NCBI GenBank assembly: GCA_031291845.1
Contig: JARLIH010000150.1
Span: 1 to 53,566, forward strand
Direction: 5' to 3'
Origin: Isosphaeraceae bacterium
GTDB lineage: Bacteria > Planctomycetota > Planctomycetia > Isosphaerales > Isosphaeraceae
DNA: 53,566 bases
Shown here: positions 1-8,349 of the stretch, piece by piece
How the letters are laid out: each line of letters starts with the position of its first letter
Numbering within the stretch: the stretch's first letter is position 1
Translations under genes and position numbers: made by a program
Notes under the pieces: generated by a model
What the model saw: the letters and a program-made list of their open reading frames with translations, nothing else
Told to the model about the DNA's origin: nothing
Database searches by the model: none

Positions 1-131
1 ACGAGCCAGGCCCGCAAACGGTGTGGCTTGGGCTGCAGCGGCTTCATGACATCGCCCTCTGCTGGGAGACGTTCGGGCCCGGAGCCGAGAGGGGCATGCC
101 ACCCCGGGAACCCGCGGCAGAACTTGTGTAG
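1..131 (+). pseudogene. 3' end of a probable DDE transposase (partial)
   Basis: The frame beginning at base 3 is open from the window edge to a TAG at 129-131 and encodes about 42 residues. The segment with a PGPQTVWLGLQRLHDI pattern resembles the C-terminal tail of IS4-like transposases (inference from memory of the family, no catalytic residues are visible). The stop codon is followed immediately and in the same frame by what looks like the interior of a surface-protein gene, which suggests an insertion or fusion point. The start lies outside the window. Confidence 0.35.
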
Positions 132-455
132 TACAACGAGGCGATGCCCCCCGGCACGAAAATCACGGTGGGCGACCTGCTCGCGCACCGGCAGCCGCTC
201 CGAGTCACGTGCGCCCCGCATCCGTGGGAAGCGGCCTGGATCCGGGTCTTCGACCACCCTTACTTCACAGTCACCGATGCGGAGGGACGGTTCGAGATCA
301 AGCATGCGCCCGCGGGCGACCACCGGATCATGGTCTGGCACGAAACGGCCGGCTGGCTCGGCGGCAACGGCGGCCGCAACGGCGAAAAGCTCACGGTCAA
401 TGGAGGCGAGGTCGTCGACCTCGGTCTGATCGGGCTCAAGCCCCGCCCCGCCTGA
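132..455 (+). pseudogene. 5'-truncated carboxypeptidase-regulatory-like domain protein
   Basis: The encoded 107 residues contain a CAPHPWEAAWIRVFDHPYF block, then VTDAEGRFEIKHAPAG and MVWHE. This is the usual C-terminal part of planctomycete proteins that combine a cupredoxin-like segment with a carboxypeptidase-regulatory-like beta-sandwich. Family members are normally at least twice this long. Here coding resemblance begins directly after the TAG at 129-131, so the N-terminal half appears to be missing. An ATG at 144 could start a short product, but it has no convincing ribosome binding site. Confidence 0.5.
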
Positions 456-551
456 GATGTTTCGTTCACGCTTCGCCCCCCCCCCGTTTCGGAGTGGGCC
501 CACTTCCAGACTCACGCAAATCCACAAACCACTCACATTCCCGGAGGTTTC

Positions 552-1601
552 ATGTTTCCGTCGACCAGACGTCGCAGCCAACGGCATTCCTTGGCCGGGT
601 TCACGCTGATCGAGCTGCTGGTGGTGATCGCCATCATCGCGGTCTTGATCGCGCTGCTGCTGCCGGCCGTCCAGGCCGCCCGTGAGGCAGCCCGGCGTGC
701 CCAATGCACCAACAACCTGAAGCAACTGGGCCTCGCCATGCACAACTACCACTCGGCAAACAACGCGTTTCCCGTCGGCTTTCTCTACAACGCCAACCCA
801 CCGGCGTCCGGGCCGCTCGCGGGCGTGCCGGGGTTCCACTACGCCTGGTCGGTCTTGGCACAGATGACGCCGTACCTCGAACAGACCTCGGTCTACAACG
901 CGGCCAACTTCAACTGGCCGTTCGCCGCAGGCCCTTCGGGTGGCTACGCCATCTTCCCGGCCAACCTGACGATCATGAACACGACCGTCAGCTTGTTCCT
1001 TTGCCCGAGCGACGGCAGCCCGGCCCCGGCGCCTCCGTCGGGACCGAATAACTACGTCTTCTGCACGGGTGACGGCGTCACCAGCACCGGCGCAGCGGGG
1101 GACCCCACCGTCGGAGTCGGGTCGCCAACCGGGGCCAACGGCGCATTCGTACTGAACCAACCGCAGACGCTCGCCACGATCACGGACGGGTCGAGCGGCA
1201 CCCTCGCCGCATCGGAATCCCTCCTCGGGAACGGCTCCGCACCCCCGTACGCGTTCGGCCGGTTGCTCGGAATGACGTCCAGCACCTCGCTGACCGTCAC
1301 GGCCTGCCAGTCGCCCGACTCCGGCTACCTGCCGAAAGGCTCGCAATGGTGGTTCGGCGACTGCCGCAACGTCCTGTTTAACAACTTCCTCACTCCCAAT
1401 TCCAAGCTGCTCAGCGACTGCGAAGGGGGCAATTATCACATGCCCGGCTGGAAGGCCGCCCGGAGCAATCACCCGGGTGGCGCGAACGTGATGTACTGCG
1501 ACGGCCACGTGGGCTTCGTCAAAGACTCGGTCAATCCCGCCACGTGGACCGCGCTCAGCACGCGCAACCAGGGCGAGGTCGTCTCGTCCGACGCGTATTG
1601 A
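552..1601 (+). CDS. DUF1559 (SBP_bac_10-like) pilin-like protein
   Basis: This 349-residue protein begins with a type IV pilin/pseudopilin signal: a basic N-terminus, then G16-F17 with Glu21 (GFTLIELLVVIAII) and a long hydrophobic helix ending in LLPAVQAAREAARR. The prepilin peptidase would cleave after Gly16. The C-terminus carries the H-x9-DG signature (HPGGANVMYCDG) that defines the planctomycete-expanded DUF1559 family. Members occur in dozens of copies per genome, and their individual roles are unknown; a surface or pseudopilus-associated role is inferred from the signal. GGAGG lies 4 nt before the ATG. It is the strongest phylum marker in the window. Confidence 0.93.
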   Translation: MFPSTRRRSQRHSLAGFTLIELLVVIAIIAVLIALLLPAVQAAREAARRAQCTNNLKQLGLAMHNYHSANNAFPVGFLYNANPPASGPLAGVPGFHYAWSVLAQMTPYLEQTSVYNAANFNWPFAAGPSGGYAIFPANLTIMNTTVSLFLCPSDGSPAPAPPSGPNNYVFCTGDGVTSTGAAGDPTVGVGSPTGANGAFVLNQPQTLATITDGSSGTLAASESLLGNGSAPPYAFGRLLGMTSSTSLTVTACQSPDSGYLPKGSQWWFGDCRNVLFNNFLTPNSKLLSDCEGGNYHMPGWKAARSNHPGGANVMYCDGHVGFVKDSVNPATWTALSTRNQGEVVSSDAY

Positions 1602-1707
1602 GCGCGGATCGTCCTTCGTATTCGGCTGTGCGAGTTGGGGATCGCGCCTTCTCTCCCAGGGCGCGGTCTCCAGACCCCCTTCACGCCGCTCATCACGAGA
1701 GCTTTCC

Positions 1708-1992
1708 ATGAAACGCTGCCAACGGGTGAAACTGACTGCCTGGGTCGTTCTCCTCGCAACCTCGGGCTGCGGGGGAACCACCACCCAGACCGGCCCGGAA
1801 TCGGGCCAGACAACGCTCGCGCCGACCCCCGAGGTCCGGGCCTCGATGGAGATTGCATCCGCCCGGGAGCTCGAGCGGTTGCGCAAGACCAAGCAAGCAC
1901 TCGACGCCTACCACCGGATCGCCAAGGATTACCCCGACAGCCCGCAGGCCAAGACGGCGTCGGAACGGATCAAGGCGCTCGGCGGACGGTAG
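1708..1992 (+). CDS. small lipoprotein with a TPR-like segment
   Basis: The 94-residue product starts with a lipoprotein signal, VVLLATSGC, whose Cys would be lipidated. After a linker rich in Thr, Gly and Pro comes an amphipathic helical pair (ELERLRKTKQALDAYHRIAKDYPDSPQAKTA pattern) that looks like one tetratricopeptide or YbgF-type repeat. It follows the DUF1559 gene by about 100 bp on the same strand, an arrangement common in planctomycetes, and may be co-expressed with it. Its exact function is unknown. Confidence 0.75.
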   Translation: MKRCQRVKLTAWVVLLATSGCGGTTTQTGPESGQTTLAPTPEVRASMEIASARELERLRKTKQALDAYHRIAKDYPDSPQAKTASERIKALGGR

Positions 1993-2180
1993 CGGGTGAA
2001 CGACCCGCACGCCTTTCCCGCGGAATGGCTTGGCCAGCGACTTGGCGGCCCAGATGGCCGGCAAGACGGAGGTCAAGCGCAACCTTCAGGCGCTCCACAC
2101 GACGAGCGCATGATGTCCCGGTGGTCGATCATGTTGGTCGAAGACCGACGACTTCATCGCTCGTCATTGGAACGTCTTCG

Positions 2181-2504
2181 TCAGTCAACGCGCGGGGACA
2201 GGCCCGCCTTAGGGTGAGCTGAGTGTCGCTTCGGTGCCGCATCGTAGGCCGCCGTAAATTCATTAAACAGTCGCCATCCCGCCTCATGGCCGAAGCGGGC
2301 GAGCAGCTCGTTCTCGACGCGCCGAATGACCCGGTCGTTCGCATCGTCACCGTTCAGTCCAATCGCTGCGATCAGGGCCGGGATCGCCTGAATTTCGGCG
2401 ACCATGGCCGATTCGGCGTGTGGCGCGGCTTTGCTATTGTGGTAGAAGACCATGCAGGACACGCAGCGGTCGATCAGCTCCCTGGCATCGCGTTCGGTTG
2501 CCAT
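2181..2504 (-). CDS. hypothetical protein
   Basis: A 107-residue, mostly helical soluble protein with no recognised domain. It includes a CVSCMVF Cys pair and a C-terminal segment rich in charged residues. The chosen ATG has AAGGAG five bases upstream, the best ribosome binding site in the frame; the frame stays open further upstream without a better start. It runs opposite to its neighbours, and its flanks are long non-coding stretches. Probably a real single gene of unknown role. Confidence 0.6.
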   Translation of the reverse strand: MATERDARELIDRCVSCMVFYHNSKAAPHAESAMVAEIQAIPALIAAIGLNGDDANDRVIRRVENELLARFGHEAGWRLFNEFTAAYDAAPKRHSAHPKAGLSPRVD

Positions 2505-3295
2505 CGTCTCTCCTTGGTAAACGCACGCGCCGACCCTCCTCCCGGCACCAGTAGCGTCTTGCGGAGGGTCGGGAGACGGCCGGTGTTCCAGGTCGGCCGT
2601 CTCCGCCCCGCCTCTCCGATCGTCTCCAAGGCCCGTAAGCATAGCAAAAACCGTTCGCGTTTGGAAGCTTTAAATTTCGATGCATGAGAGGATCATATGC
2701 AACTTTGGACGCCAACAAGAACCCGCTTGCACGTGGCCCGGCGTCAGCGGTTCGCGAGCCGGTCAACCCGATGCGTTCCGGCGCGACGTGGGCGCCCCCC
2801 ACATCCATTGGAAGGCCGAGTGACCGAGAACGCGTAACGGAATTGCATTGAGCAGAGAACCAAGTGCCGCAGGTTCACGATCACGCACAAAACATTGAAA
2901 CCGCATCGAAACTTCACGTGCGTCTCGGGCCGCGGGCGAGCAGGTTCGTTCCTATTGTCGCGCAAGCAGCTTATTGCGATACCGATACACCTTCCGACGA
3001 TGACTGTCCGGGGGGTGTGCGCTAACGACTCAGCGCCCTGTCAGGGGCCGTGAACGGTATCCCCAAACGACGCGCCGGGTGGCATACCCGGAGTCGGCGA
3101 GGGACGCAGTCAACCCGCCTTGGTCGTGCGCCACGCCCGTCGAAGACTGCGGGTGTGCCACCCGGGATTGTTCCCCAGTCGGCTTCGTAATCGTCCGGGG
3201 CAAACCGGCGTCCGGGTGGGCACGGGTCGACCGGTCCCTTATAATCCCTCGGAAACACCGCGCTCCGTCCGACGCGCGGGGGCCAGGAGCTCGCC
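2505..3295. other. non-coding interval
   Basis: No frame here has a credible start, codon pattern or product. The left part (2640-2990) is less GC-rich than the neighbouring genes. The right part contains an inverted repeat pair (3075-3095 and 3145-3165). Promoters for the genes at 2504 and 3296 probably lie here, but no clear box pair was identified. Confidence 0.5.
3075..3165. repeat. inverted repeat pair, 21-bp arms
   Basis: The arms at 3075-3095 (CCGGGTGGCATACCCG...) and 3145-3165 (reverse complement, ending GTGTGCCACCCGG) match at 19 of 21 positions. Each arm also contains an internal short inverted repeat around CGGGTG/CACCCG. This resembles a dispersed extragenic palindrome, but copy number in the genome cannot be judged from the window. 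Confidence 0.6.
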
Positions 3296-4162
3296 ATGCC
3301 CGTGCTGGAGCGCGAGGAATACATCGAGCAAGCGTACTTCTTTCGCGCCTTCCGCGAGCGGCTCCTCGACGGCATGCCTGCGCAGGACGTCTTGGCCCGC
3401 ATCGGTGACGAGCTGCTCTCGACCACGCGGCTTCCTCTCGCCGTGTCGTTCCTCCACACCGAGATCAAAGGCTTGGGGCTCATGGGCCCCGCGATGGAGC
3501 GAATCAGCCACTACTTCACTGCGCTCCAGACTCACATCATCACGCAGGCCGAGCTGGACGTCAGCCGGTTCACGGTCGACCAGGCCCTCCTGATCCTCGA
3601 ACGCGAGGCGAAATACAAGGCCGACGGCCCCTCGCTGGCCGGCCTCTTCGTCTACCAATTCGAGGCCCTTTCGCGCAACCGGCTGGGCTACGGCAAAGGG
3701 CTCGCCGCGATGGCCGAGGACCCGTTCTACGACGAAGCCTGGCGCGACTACATCCTCACCCTCGGGGCCCGCCTCGGTGATGTCGATTTCGCCGATTTGA
3801 TCTACGTCCGCTCCGCCTTTTTCGTCACCGAACGGCGCCGGCTGAACCCCGGCTTCATGCCCAAGTTCCCCACGCTGTTCGGCGAGAAGGAAGGGAAGAT
3901 CGCCCGGGCGAACCGCGGACGCGACCCGCTCTACCTCTTTTCAGCACTGCAACGTCAGCTCAATTACCCGGAGGTCCCGCGGCCGCGTCGTCCCGACGAA
4001 GCCGAGGCACGCATCGCGCTCCTCGAAGCGCGCGTTGCTCTGCTTGAGAACCGCCTCAAGGCCTTGGACGCGGTAGGGACGGGCGACGTCGACCTGTCGG
4101 CGCTCCGAGTCAAACCCGAAGACACCGCCGGACCTCCGGCCGGTTGGGGCGTACAGGGATAA
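3296..4162 (+). CDS. conserved hypothetical protein with C-terminal coiled coil
   Basis: A 288-residue soluble protein without signal peptide. Residues 1-215 are predominantly helical and include an FVYQFEALSRNRLGYGKGL stretch. Residues 230-262 form a short coiled coil (EARIALLEARVALLENRLKAL heptads). AGGAG precedes the ATG by six bases. I do not recognise the family. The following secreted FG-GAP gene starts 42 bp downstream on the same strand, so the two may share a transcript. Confidence 0.8.
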   Translation: MPVLEREEYIEQAYFFRAFRERLLDGMPAQDVLARIGDELLSTTRLPLAVSFLHTEIKGLGLMGPAMERISHYFTALQTHIITQAELDVSRFTVDQALLILEREAKYKADGPSLAGLFVYQFEALSRNRLGYGKGLAAMAEDPFYDEAWRDYILTLGARLGDVDFADLIYVRSAFFVTERRRLNPGFMPKFPTLFGEKEGKIARANRGRDPLYLFSALQRQLNYPEVPRPRRPDEAEARIALLEARVALLENRLKALDAVGTGDVDLSALRVKPEDTAGPPAGWGVQG

Positions 4163-4204
4163 CGCGTGTTGACCAAGGCAACGCAAAGACACCGAGGCAA
4201 GAAC

Positions 4205-5401
4205 ATGCTGAGATGTGCCCTGGGATTGGGGACCGCGGTGGGTCTGACACTGGCGCTTGCGCAACCGGCGTGGGCCGTCGAATTCGAGCGAGTCGTGATC
4301 GACGATGCGTTCCCGGGGGCGTACCAGGTCGAGGTCGCCGACGTGAACGGCGATGGCAAGCCGGACGTCGTCGCGGTCGGGGGCGGGACCTGCGCGTGGT
4401 ACGAGAACCCAAAATGGACGAAGGAAGTGCTCGCGGGGCCGAAGCTCACCCCCGGGATCATCAGTAGCGCCACGGCCGACGCCGAGGGGCGGGGCCGCGC
4501 GCAGGTCGCGCTCGCGTACGAGTTCGCGATGAACCAGCCGGCGAAGGGCGAGCTGCTCTTCTTAAGGCAGTCGGTCTCCGACAAGCCACCGCTGAGTGTG
4601 ACCGCCGTCGGCCACATCGGGAGCATTCATCGCCTCCGTTGGGGGGACCTCGACGGCGACAAGCGGCTCGACCTGGTCATCGCGCCGATCTTCGGTCCGT
4701 CGGCCAAGCCGCCGGCCTTCAACCAGGAAGGCGCGACGGTCCTGGCGTACCGGAAGCGGGTCGACGACACGACGATCGATTTCCGCGAGGCCGAGAAGGT
4801 CGGCGTCGCGCCCGTGCTGCACGCGATCGATGTCGTGGACATCGATGAGGACGGCCGCGCTGACGTCCTCACCGCCAGCAACCTCGGTGTCACGCGGATG
4901 AACCTCGGCAAGGACGAAACCTGGATATCCACTCCCCTCGTCCCGGGCGCCCCGGGCGAATCGCCCAAACGGGGCTCGAGCGAGGTCCACGTCGGCCGCC
5001 TGCGCGACGGCCGCAAGTTCGTGGCGACGATCGACCCCTGGCACGGTTCCCAGGTCGCGGTCTGTTTGGCGGAACGCCCGGGATCACTCGTGTTTGGACC
5101 GCGAACGGTGATTGACGACACGCTGGCCGACGGGCACGCGCTCTGGGTGGCGGACGTGGATGACGACGGCGACTCGGAAATCTTTGCCGGCCATCGTGGT
5201 GCGGACCATCGCGTCTCGGTCTACGACTTTGACGGCAAGGCCTGGAACCGCACGGTCCTCGACCGCGCGATCGCCGCGCAGGACCTGCGCGGCGGCGACC
5301 TGGACGGGGACGGCACACCCGACGTCGTCGCGGTCGGCGGCAGCACGCACAACGTCGTCTGGTATAGAATGCGACGGAACAACCGAACAGGTAGGCGCTG
5401 A
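4205..5401 (+). CDS. secreted FG-GAP/VCBS-repeat protein
   Basis: A 398-residue exported protein. The ATG at 4205 places a clean Sec signal (LRCALGLGTAVGLTLALAQPAWA) at the N-terminus; an upstream in-frame ATG at 4166 would bury it. The body has repeated Ca-binding-like motifs of the FG-GAP/VCBS type: DVNGDGKPDVV, DLDGDKRLDLV, DIDEDGRADVL, DVDDDGDSEIF, DLDGDGTPDVV. These build beta-propeller blades. It is a typical planctomycete chromosomal gene and the last host-like gene before the phage region. A symmetric element begins at the final base of its stop codon. Confidence 0.87.
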   Translation: MLRCALGLGTAVGLTLALAQPAWAVEFERVVIDDAFPGAYQVEVADVNGDGKPDVVAVGGGTCAWYENPKWTKEVLAGPKLTPGIISSATADAEGRGRAQVALAYEFAMNQPAKGELLFLRQSVSDKPPLSVTAVGHIGSIHRLRWGDLDGDKRLDLVIAPIFGPSAKPPAFNQEGATVLAYRKRVDDTTIDFREAEKVGVAPVLHAIDVVDIDEDGRADVLTASNLGVTRMNLGKDETWISTPLVPGAPGESPKRGSSEVHVGRLRDGRKFVATIDPWHGSQVAVCLAERPGSLVFGPRTVIDDTLADGHALWVADVDDDGDSEIFAGHRGADHRVSVYDFDGKAWNRTVLDRAIAAQDLRGGDLDGDGTPDVVAVGGSTHNVVWYRMRRNNRTGRR

Positions 5402-5423
5402 AGTTGTTACAGCATAACAACTT
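5401..5423. repeat. perfect 9-bp inverted repeat, candidate att core or terminator
   Basis: Arms AAGTTGTTA and TAACAACTT flank a 5-bp centre, CAGCA. The element starts at the last base of the FG-GAP stop codon and lies exactly where gene content changes from chromosomal to phage-like. Paired inverted arms around a short centre are the form of a tyrosine-recombinase core site. It could equally be a weak terminator, though no T-run follows. The second att copy is not in the window. Confidence 0.4.
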
Positions 5424-5753
5424 ACGGCGAGACGATTGCGATTGTAAGATTCACAAACGGTTACAAAACAGCGCAAAAACCGCTCAAAGCGGTAATGAAA
5501 GCGGTAGGAAAAAGCGGGTGCCGGGCGGTGCCGTTTTCGCCACACCCTGTAGCCGCTCGCCCACATCCCTAAACCTCATCTCCGGCCGTTCACATCTCAA
5601 TTTTTACCGATGCCAACCGCGAATCGACACGTTACTATCGTGTGCGTATCGGGTTGTGCGCTGCTTTTCGGGTCGCGATGTCGGGCGCGCAGGAATATAG
5701 ACGGACCGCGCAGCGACCGCGCGGTCGGCCAGCCTCGCGAAGGGGCGACGAAC
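5424..5753. other. non-coding interval at host/phage junction
   Basis: Base composition is more AT-rich than the flanks in 5430-5520, and the stretch contains repeated CCGCTC/AGCGG words. No gene or tRNA was recognised. A perfect 12-bp palindrome, GACCGCGCGGTC, at 5715-5726 lies 28 bp before the next start codon and may be an operator; GACCGCG occurs again at 5704. Confidence 0.4.
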
Positions 5754-6089
5754 TTGAGTTACGCGACGCAGCGCAAGGCCCGACGCGAGGATAACGATGC
5801 ACGCAATCGTGAGATGAGGCGGCTTCGTGTCCAAGGTGAGTCGGTCGAATCGCTATCGAAGCTGAGTGGCCTCAGTACGCGACAGGTTGAAAGGATCTGC
5901 TCTCATGATGGGGCGCAGTCCGACAACCCACCAGGCCGGAGGCCGCGCGTATTCGGGATGTCACATCATCGGCTTGAGGAGATCGCCACTCGCACCCGCA
6001 ACCGGCGCGATCGGAGACGTAACGGAGAGATGTACGACCCGGACTTTGGGGACCTCGATGATGAGGTGGACTCTCAAACGGGCGATTGA
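5754..6089 (+). CDS. small helix-turn-helix protein
   Basis: A 111-residue basic protein. Residues 1-50 contain a resolvase/homeodomain-like helix-turn-helix (RLRVQGESVESLSKLSGLSTRQVERI); the C-terminus is acidic (DPDFGDLDDEVD). The chosen TTG start has GAAGGGG eight bases upstream; a longer reading from 5610 gives an unconvincing Cys-rich leader. It is the first gene on the phage side and overlaps the next gene by 32 bp. A DNA-binding regulatory role is inferred, possibly acting at the palindrome 5715-5726. Confidence 0.6.
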   Translation: MSYATQRKARREDNDARNREMRRLRVQGESVESLSKLSGLSTRQVERICSHDGAQSDNPPGRRPRVFGMSHHRLEEIATRTRNRRDRRRNGEMYDPDFGDLDDEVDSQTGD

Positions 6090-6237
6090 CACGGTCGTCA
6101 CCATTACGCTCCTGGTCGGCGCTCTCGCGCTGCTTACCGCCGGGATGCGGCTGGTTCCCGAGCCTACGCCGCCGATGACTCTTCGCCACCGAAGCGACTG
6201 GTGGCACTCCCTGCTCAAGGCAATCCCTTCGGAGTGA
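6058..6237 (+). CDS. small single-pass membrane protein
   Basis: A 59-residue product with one hydrophobic helix (AIDTVVTITLLVGALALLTAGM) between a basic N-terminus and a polar tail. Two adjacent ATGs (6058 and 6061) are possible starts. It overlaps the upstream HTH gene and precedes another membrane protein by 7 bp, so it belongs to the same operon. Function unknown. Confidence 0.6.
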   Translation: MMRWTLKRAIDTVVTITLLVGALALLTAGMRLVPEPTPPMTLRHRSDWWHSLLKAIPSE

Positions 6238-6244
6238 CCGCGAC

Positions 6245-6511
6245 ATGTGGACCTGGCTCGGTTACCCGTCGACGCCAGTGATGCCGGCCGGAGCTTTCCC
6301 CTTCCTGGCGAAACTCGCACTAACGAAGTCCGAAGGGATGCACGCGTGGGAAGGGGTCTGGCGCATGGGCGTCGATGCCGGCCGCACCGAAGGGGCCATG
6401 ATCGCGTCGGCATGCTGGCTGAGTCTGATCCTGGCGACGTTGCTGGCCGCGTTCTTTCTGGCGATGTTCTTCCTCACCATCTGGTTTGTGTTCTGGAGAA
6501 AACGCGGATGA
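6245..6511 (+). CDS. small membrane protein
   Basis: An 88-residue protein whose C-terminal third is a long hydrophobic segment (IASACWLSLILATLLAAFFLAMFFLTIWFVFW, one or two helices) ending in a basic RKRG anchor. Its stop overlaps the next start as ATGA, showing translational coupling with the CAP-domain gene. A holin-like role is conceivable from size and topology but is only inference. Confidence 0.6.
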   Translation: MWTWLGYPSTPVMPAGAFPFLAKLALTKSEGMHAWEGVWRMGVDAGRTEGAMIASACWLSLILATLLAAFFLAMFFLTIWFVFWRKRG

Positions 6512-6957
6512 TCGAACGGAGGCTTGAGTTGCGTATCTGGGTGATGGTTGGAATTTGGATCTTGTCGCTTGCATTGCTCGCATTTGTCAGTGGGTGCGAG
6601 GAACCGTTTGTTCCTCCCCCGTGTCCGCAACCATCCACGATCTCGGGCAGCCTTCTCGCCGCCCATAATGCCGCACGTGAGCGGGTCGGCGTTGGACCCC
6701 TGGTGGAAGACCCCGAGCTGACCAGAGGCTCTCAGTCACATGCCGACTGGATGGCCGCCACGAATCACTTCCAGCACGCGTTCGGCGTCAATGAAAACAT
6801 CGCGTACAACTACACGAATATGGATGAGGTTATGGAGATTTGGATGAAGTCGCCCGGCCATCGGCGCAACATCCTCGATCCACGGTGGACTCGTTTCGGC
6901 GGTGGCTGGCACCAAGCAGCGAACGGGGTCCAGTTCTGGTGCACGAGGTTCAAATGA
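6508..6957 (+). CDS. CAP/SCP-domain lipoprotein
   Basis: A 149-residue exported protein. The N-terminus has a membrane segment ending in a lipobox-like FVSGC, suggesting lipidation. From residue 48 to the end it is a CAP (cysteine-rich secretory/SCP) domain: AAHNAARERVGVGPL, HADWMAATNHFQHAFGVNENIAYN, and PGHRRNILDPRWTRFGGGW. The conserved domain His and Glu positions are visible. Bacterial CAP domains (YkwD type) are extracytoplasmic with poorly defined activity. It is coupled by ATGA overlap to the genes on both sides, which places it in the phage operon. Confidence 0.85.
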   Translation: MIERRLELRIWVMVGIWILSLALLAFVSGCEEPFVPPPCPQPSTISGSLLAAHNAARERVGVGPLVEDPELTRGSQSHADWMAATNHFQHAFGVNENIAYNYTNMDEVMEIWMKSPGHRRNILDPRWTRFGGGWHQAANGVQFWCTRFK

Positions 6958-7745
6958 GAAGGCTGTCATTCGCACTGGTCTTATTGCTCTCCGTCGGCGC
7001 TCAGGCGCAGACTCCGGGCCCGCGAGGAGAGATCGTGACGCGTGTCCCGCGCCTGGATGGCGAGACCGCTTCTGCGCCGATCGCGCCGAAGTTCCACACC
7101 CGGAACGTCAACCCGCGACTGCCAGGTTGGGGTGGATGTTTCCCGAGCTCGGTCAAGACCAACGCCCAGTACGCGGGGGTGCCGCAAGCCGATGTCGACC
7201 GCTTCTGGGCGGCGGCTCAGCGTGAGATCGGCAAGAACGGCAGCACGATCAACGACATGGTCAACATGATCCGTCGGACGATGCCGAAGGAGAAGTACTT
7301 CGCGTCGACCGAGGCGGACCCGCGGATCCTCGACACGCTCAGCCGCAAGGGAGTCGCCGTCGCCTCGACCATGGGGTGGGGTGAACGCTACGTCGATCAG
7401 TTCGGGCGTCCGATCCGGATCAGCCACGCGATCAGCCTTGCACACTACCGCGAAGGTGCTCGGGCGTGCGTGGTCGACAGCAACTTCCCAGGCGAATTTT
7501 TTTGGATGCCAGCAGCCGAGTATGCAGCCCGTTGGTTGGCGAACGGACACCTCGCGCTCGCGCTGACCAGGCTTCCTGCCGGCGTTGTGATTGCGATCAA
7601 AGTTGGTGTAGTCGCCGGCGCCGTGTTACTTGCAGTCGCTTCGCTCAGCCTCTTTGGCGTGTCGCTCGTTGCGATCGTCGCCACACTCATTCCGCGGCCG
7701 CCCGAACCAACTCCTGACGCTTTGCCGGCTTTCTCGTTTGCGTGA
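6954..7745 (+). CDS. exported papain-like (C39-like) peptidase homologue
   Basis: A 263-residue protein with a Sec signal (RRLSFALVLLLSVGAQAQ) and a central domain that looks like a papain-fold cysteine peptidase: GWGGCFPSSV supplies a candidate nucleophile Cys, ISHAISLAHYREG the His, and ACVVDSNF the Asp/Asn. A hydrophobic segment near residues 210-245 probably anchors the C-terminus. The start overlaps the CAP gene stop as ATGA. Activity is inferred from residue order only; a binding-only derivative is possible. A role in envelope processing or lysis fits the position. Confidence 0.6.
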   Translation: MRRLSFALVLLLSVGAQAQTPGPRGEIVTRVPRLDGETASAPIAPKFHTRNVNPRLPGWGGCFPSSVKTNAQYAGVPQADVDRFWAAAQREIGKNGSTINDMVNMIRRTMPKEKYFASTEADPRILDTLSRKGVAVASTMGWGERYVDQFGRPIRISHAISLAHYREGARACVVDSNFPGEFFWMPAAEYAARWLANGHLALALTRLPAGVVIAIKVGVVAGAVLLAVASLSLFGVSLVAIVATLIPRPPEPTPDALPAFSFA

Positions 7746-7773
7746 ACGAAGTCGTTCACAAGGGTAGTCTGTC

Positions 7774-8349
7774 ATGTACACATCGACGCTGATGCTCCTT
7801 GCCTTGACGGTGGTGGGTCCACCGGTTTGCCGCACGGAGAAACCGGGGCCCGACTGTCCGGCGATCGGGATCCGCCATGCGATGGTCGGGATCGTGAACG
7901 GTGAAGAAGTGGCGTTCACTGGCTGGCACGAAGCGGGCGGGAAGCGGAAGTGGTTGCCGGAAGAAAACCCGGTCGCGATGGCCTTGAAGTCAGCCGCGGC
8001 CGTGTTGCCTCCCGGGCGACCGGGTAAGAACTTCGGCGTCTCCGTAGATGAGACCTCGACAGCGGTCGGTGTCATGCGGACGAACGACGAACCGTTTGGA
8101 ACGGCGGTCAACGCGGAATTGAGCGGGGGCTCTGGTCCGAACGAGTCGGCGATCGGCAACCGCCCATGTCCGCCTGGTCCGAACCCGTGCCCCAACCCGA
8201 TCGACATTGATCCCGATCCGATCCCTTCCGTTGAAGGACGGTCGATCGCGGCCATCGCCGGCTCAGTCGTTCTTGTCGTCTTTGCTGGCGCGGCCGTCGT
8301 GGCGGCGCTCGTTCTCTGCGTCTTCCTTTTCAGAAGGACTACCCCGTGA
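7774..8349 (+). CDS. exported membrane-anchored hypothetical protein
   Basis: A 191-residue product with an N-terminal hydrophobic signal, an ectodomain, a Pro/Cys-rich linker (CPPGPNPCPNP), and a C-terminal transmembrane helix (IAAIAGSVVLVVFAGAAVVAALVLCVFLF) followed by RRTTP. The segment AGGKRKWLPEENPVAMALKSAA shows no known motif. It is coupled to the next gene by GTGA overlap. Confidence 0.65.
   Translation: MYTSTLMLLALTVVGPPVCRTEKPGPDCPAIGIRHAMVGIVNGEEVAFTGWHEAGGKRKWLPEENPVAMALKSAAAVLPPGRPGKNFGVSVDETSTAVGVMRTNDEPFGTAVNAELSGGSGPNESAIGNRPCPPGPNPCPNPIDIDPDPIPSVEGRSIAAIAGSVVLVVFAGAAVVAALVLCVFLFRRTTP

Noticed and set aside
1993..2180. A short gene between the lipoprotein and the 2181 gene
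   Set aside because: Several frames are open, but none has a site or product pattern; treated as spacer.
5424..5753. tRNA gene as integration target
   Set aside because: No cloverleaf with an acceptor stem and T-arm could be drawn in this interval.
5610..5753. Longer start for the HTH gene at 5610
   Set aside because: The extra N-terminus is Cys- and Arg-rich without pattern and has no ribosome binding site; the TTG at 5754 has a good one.
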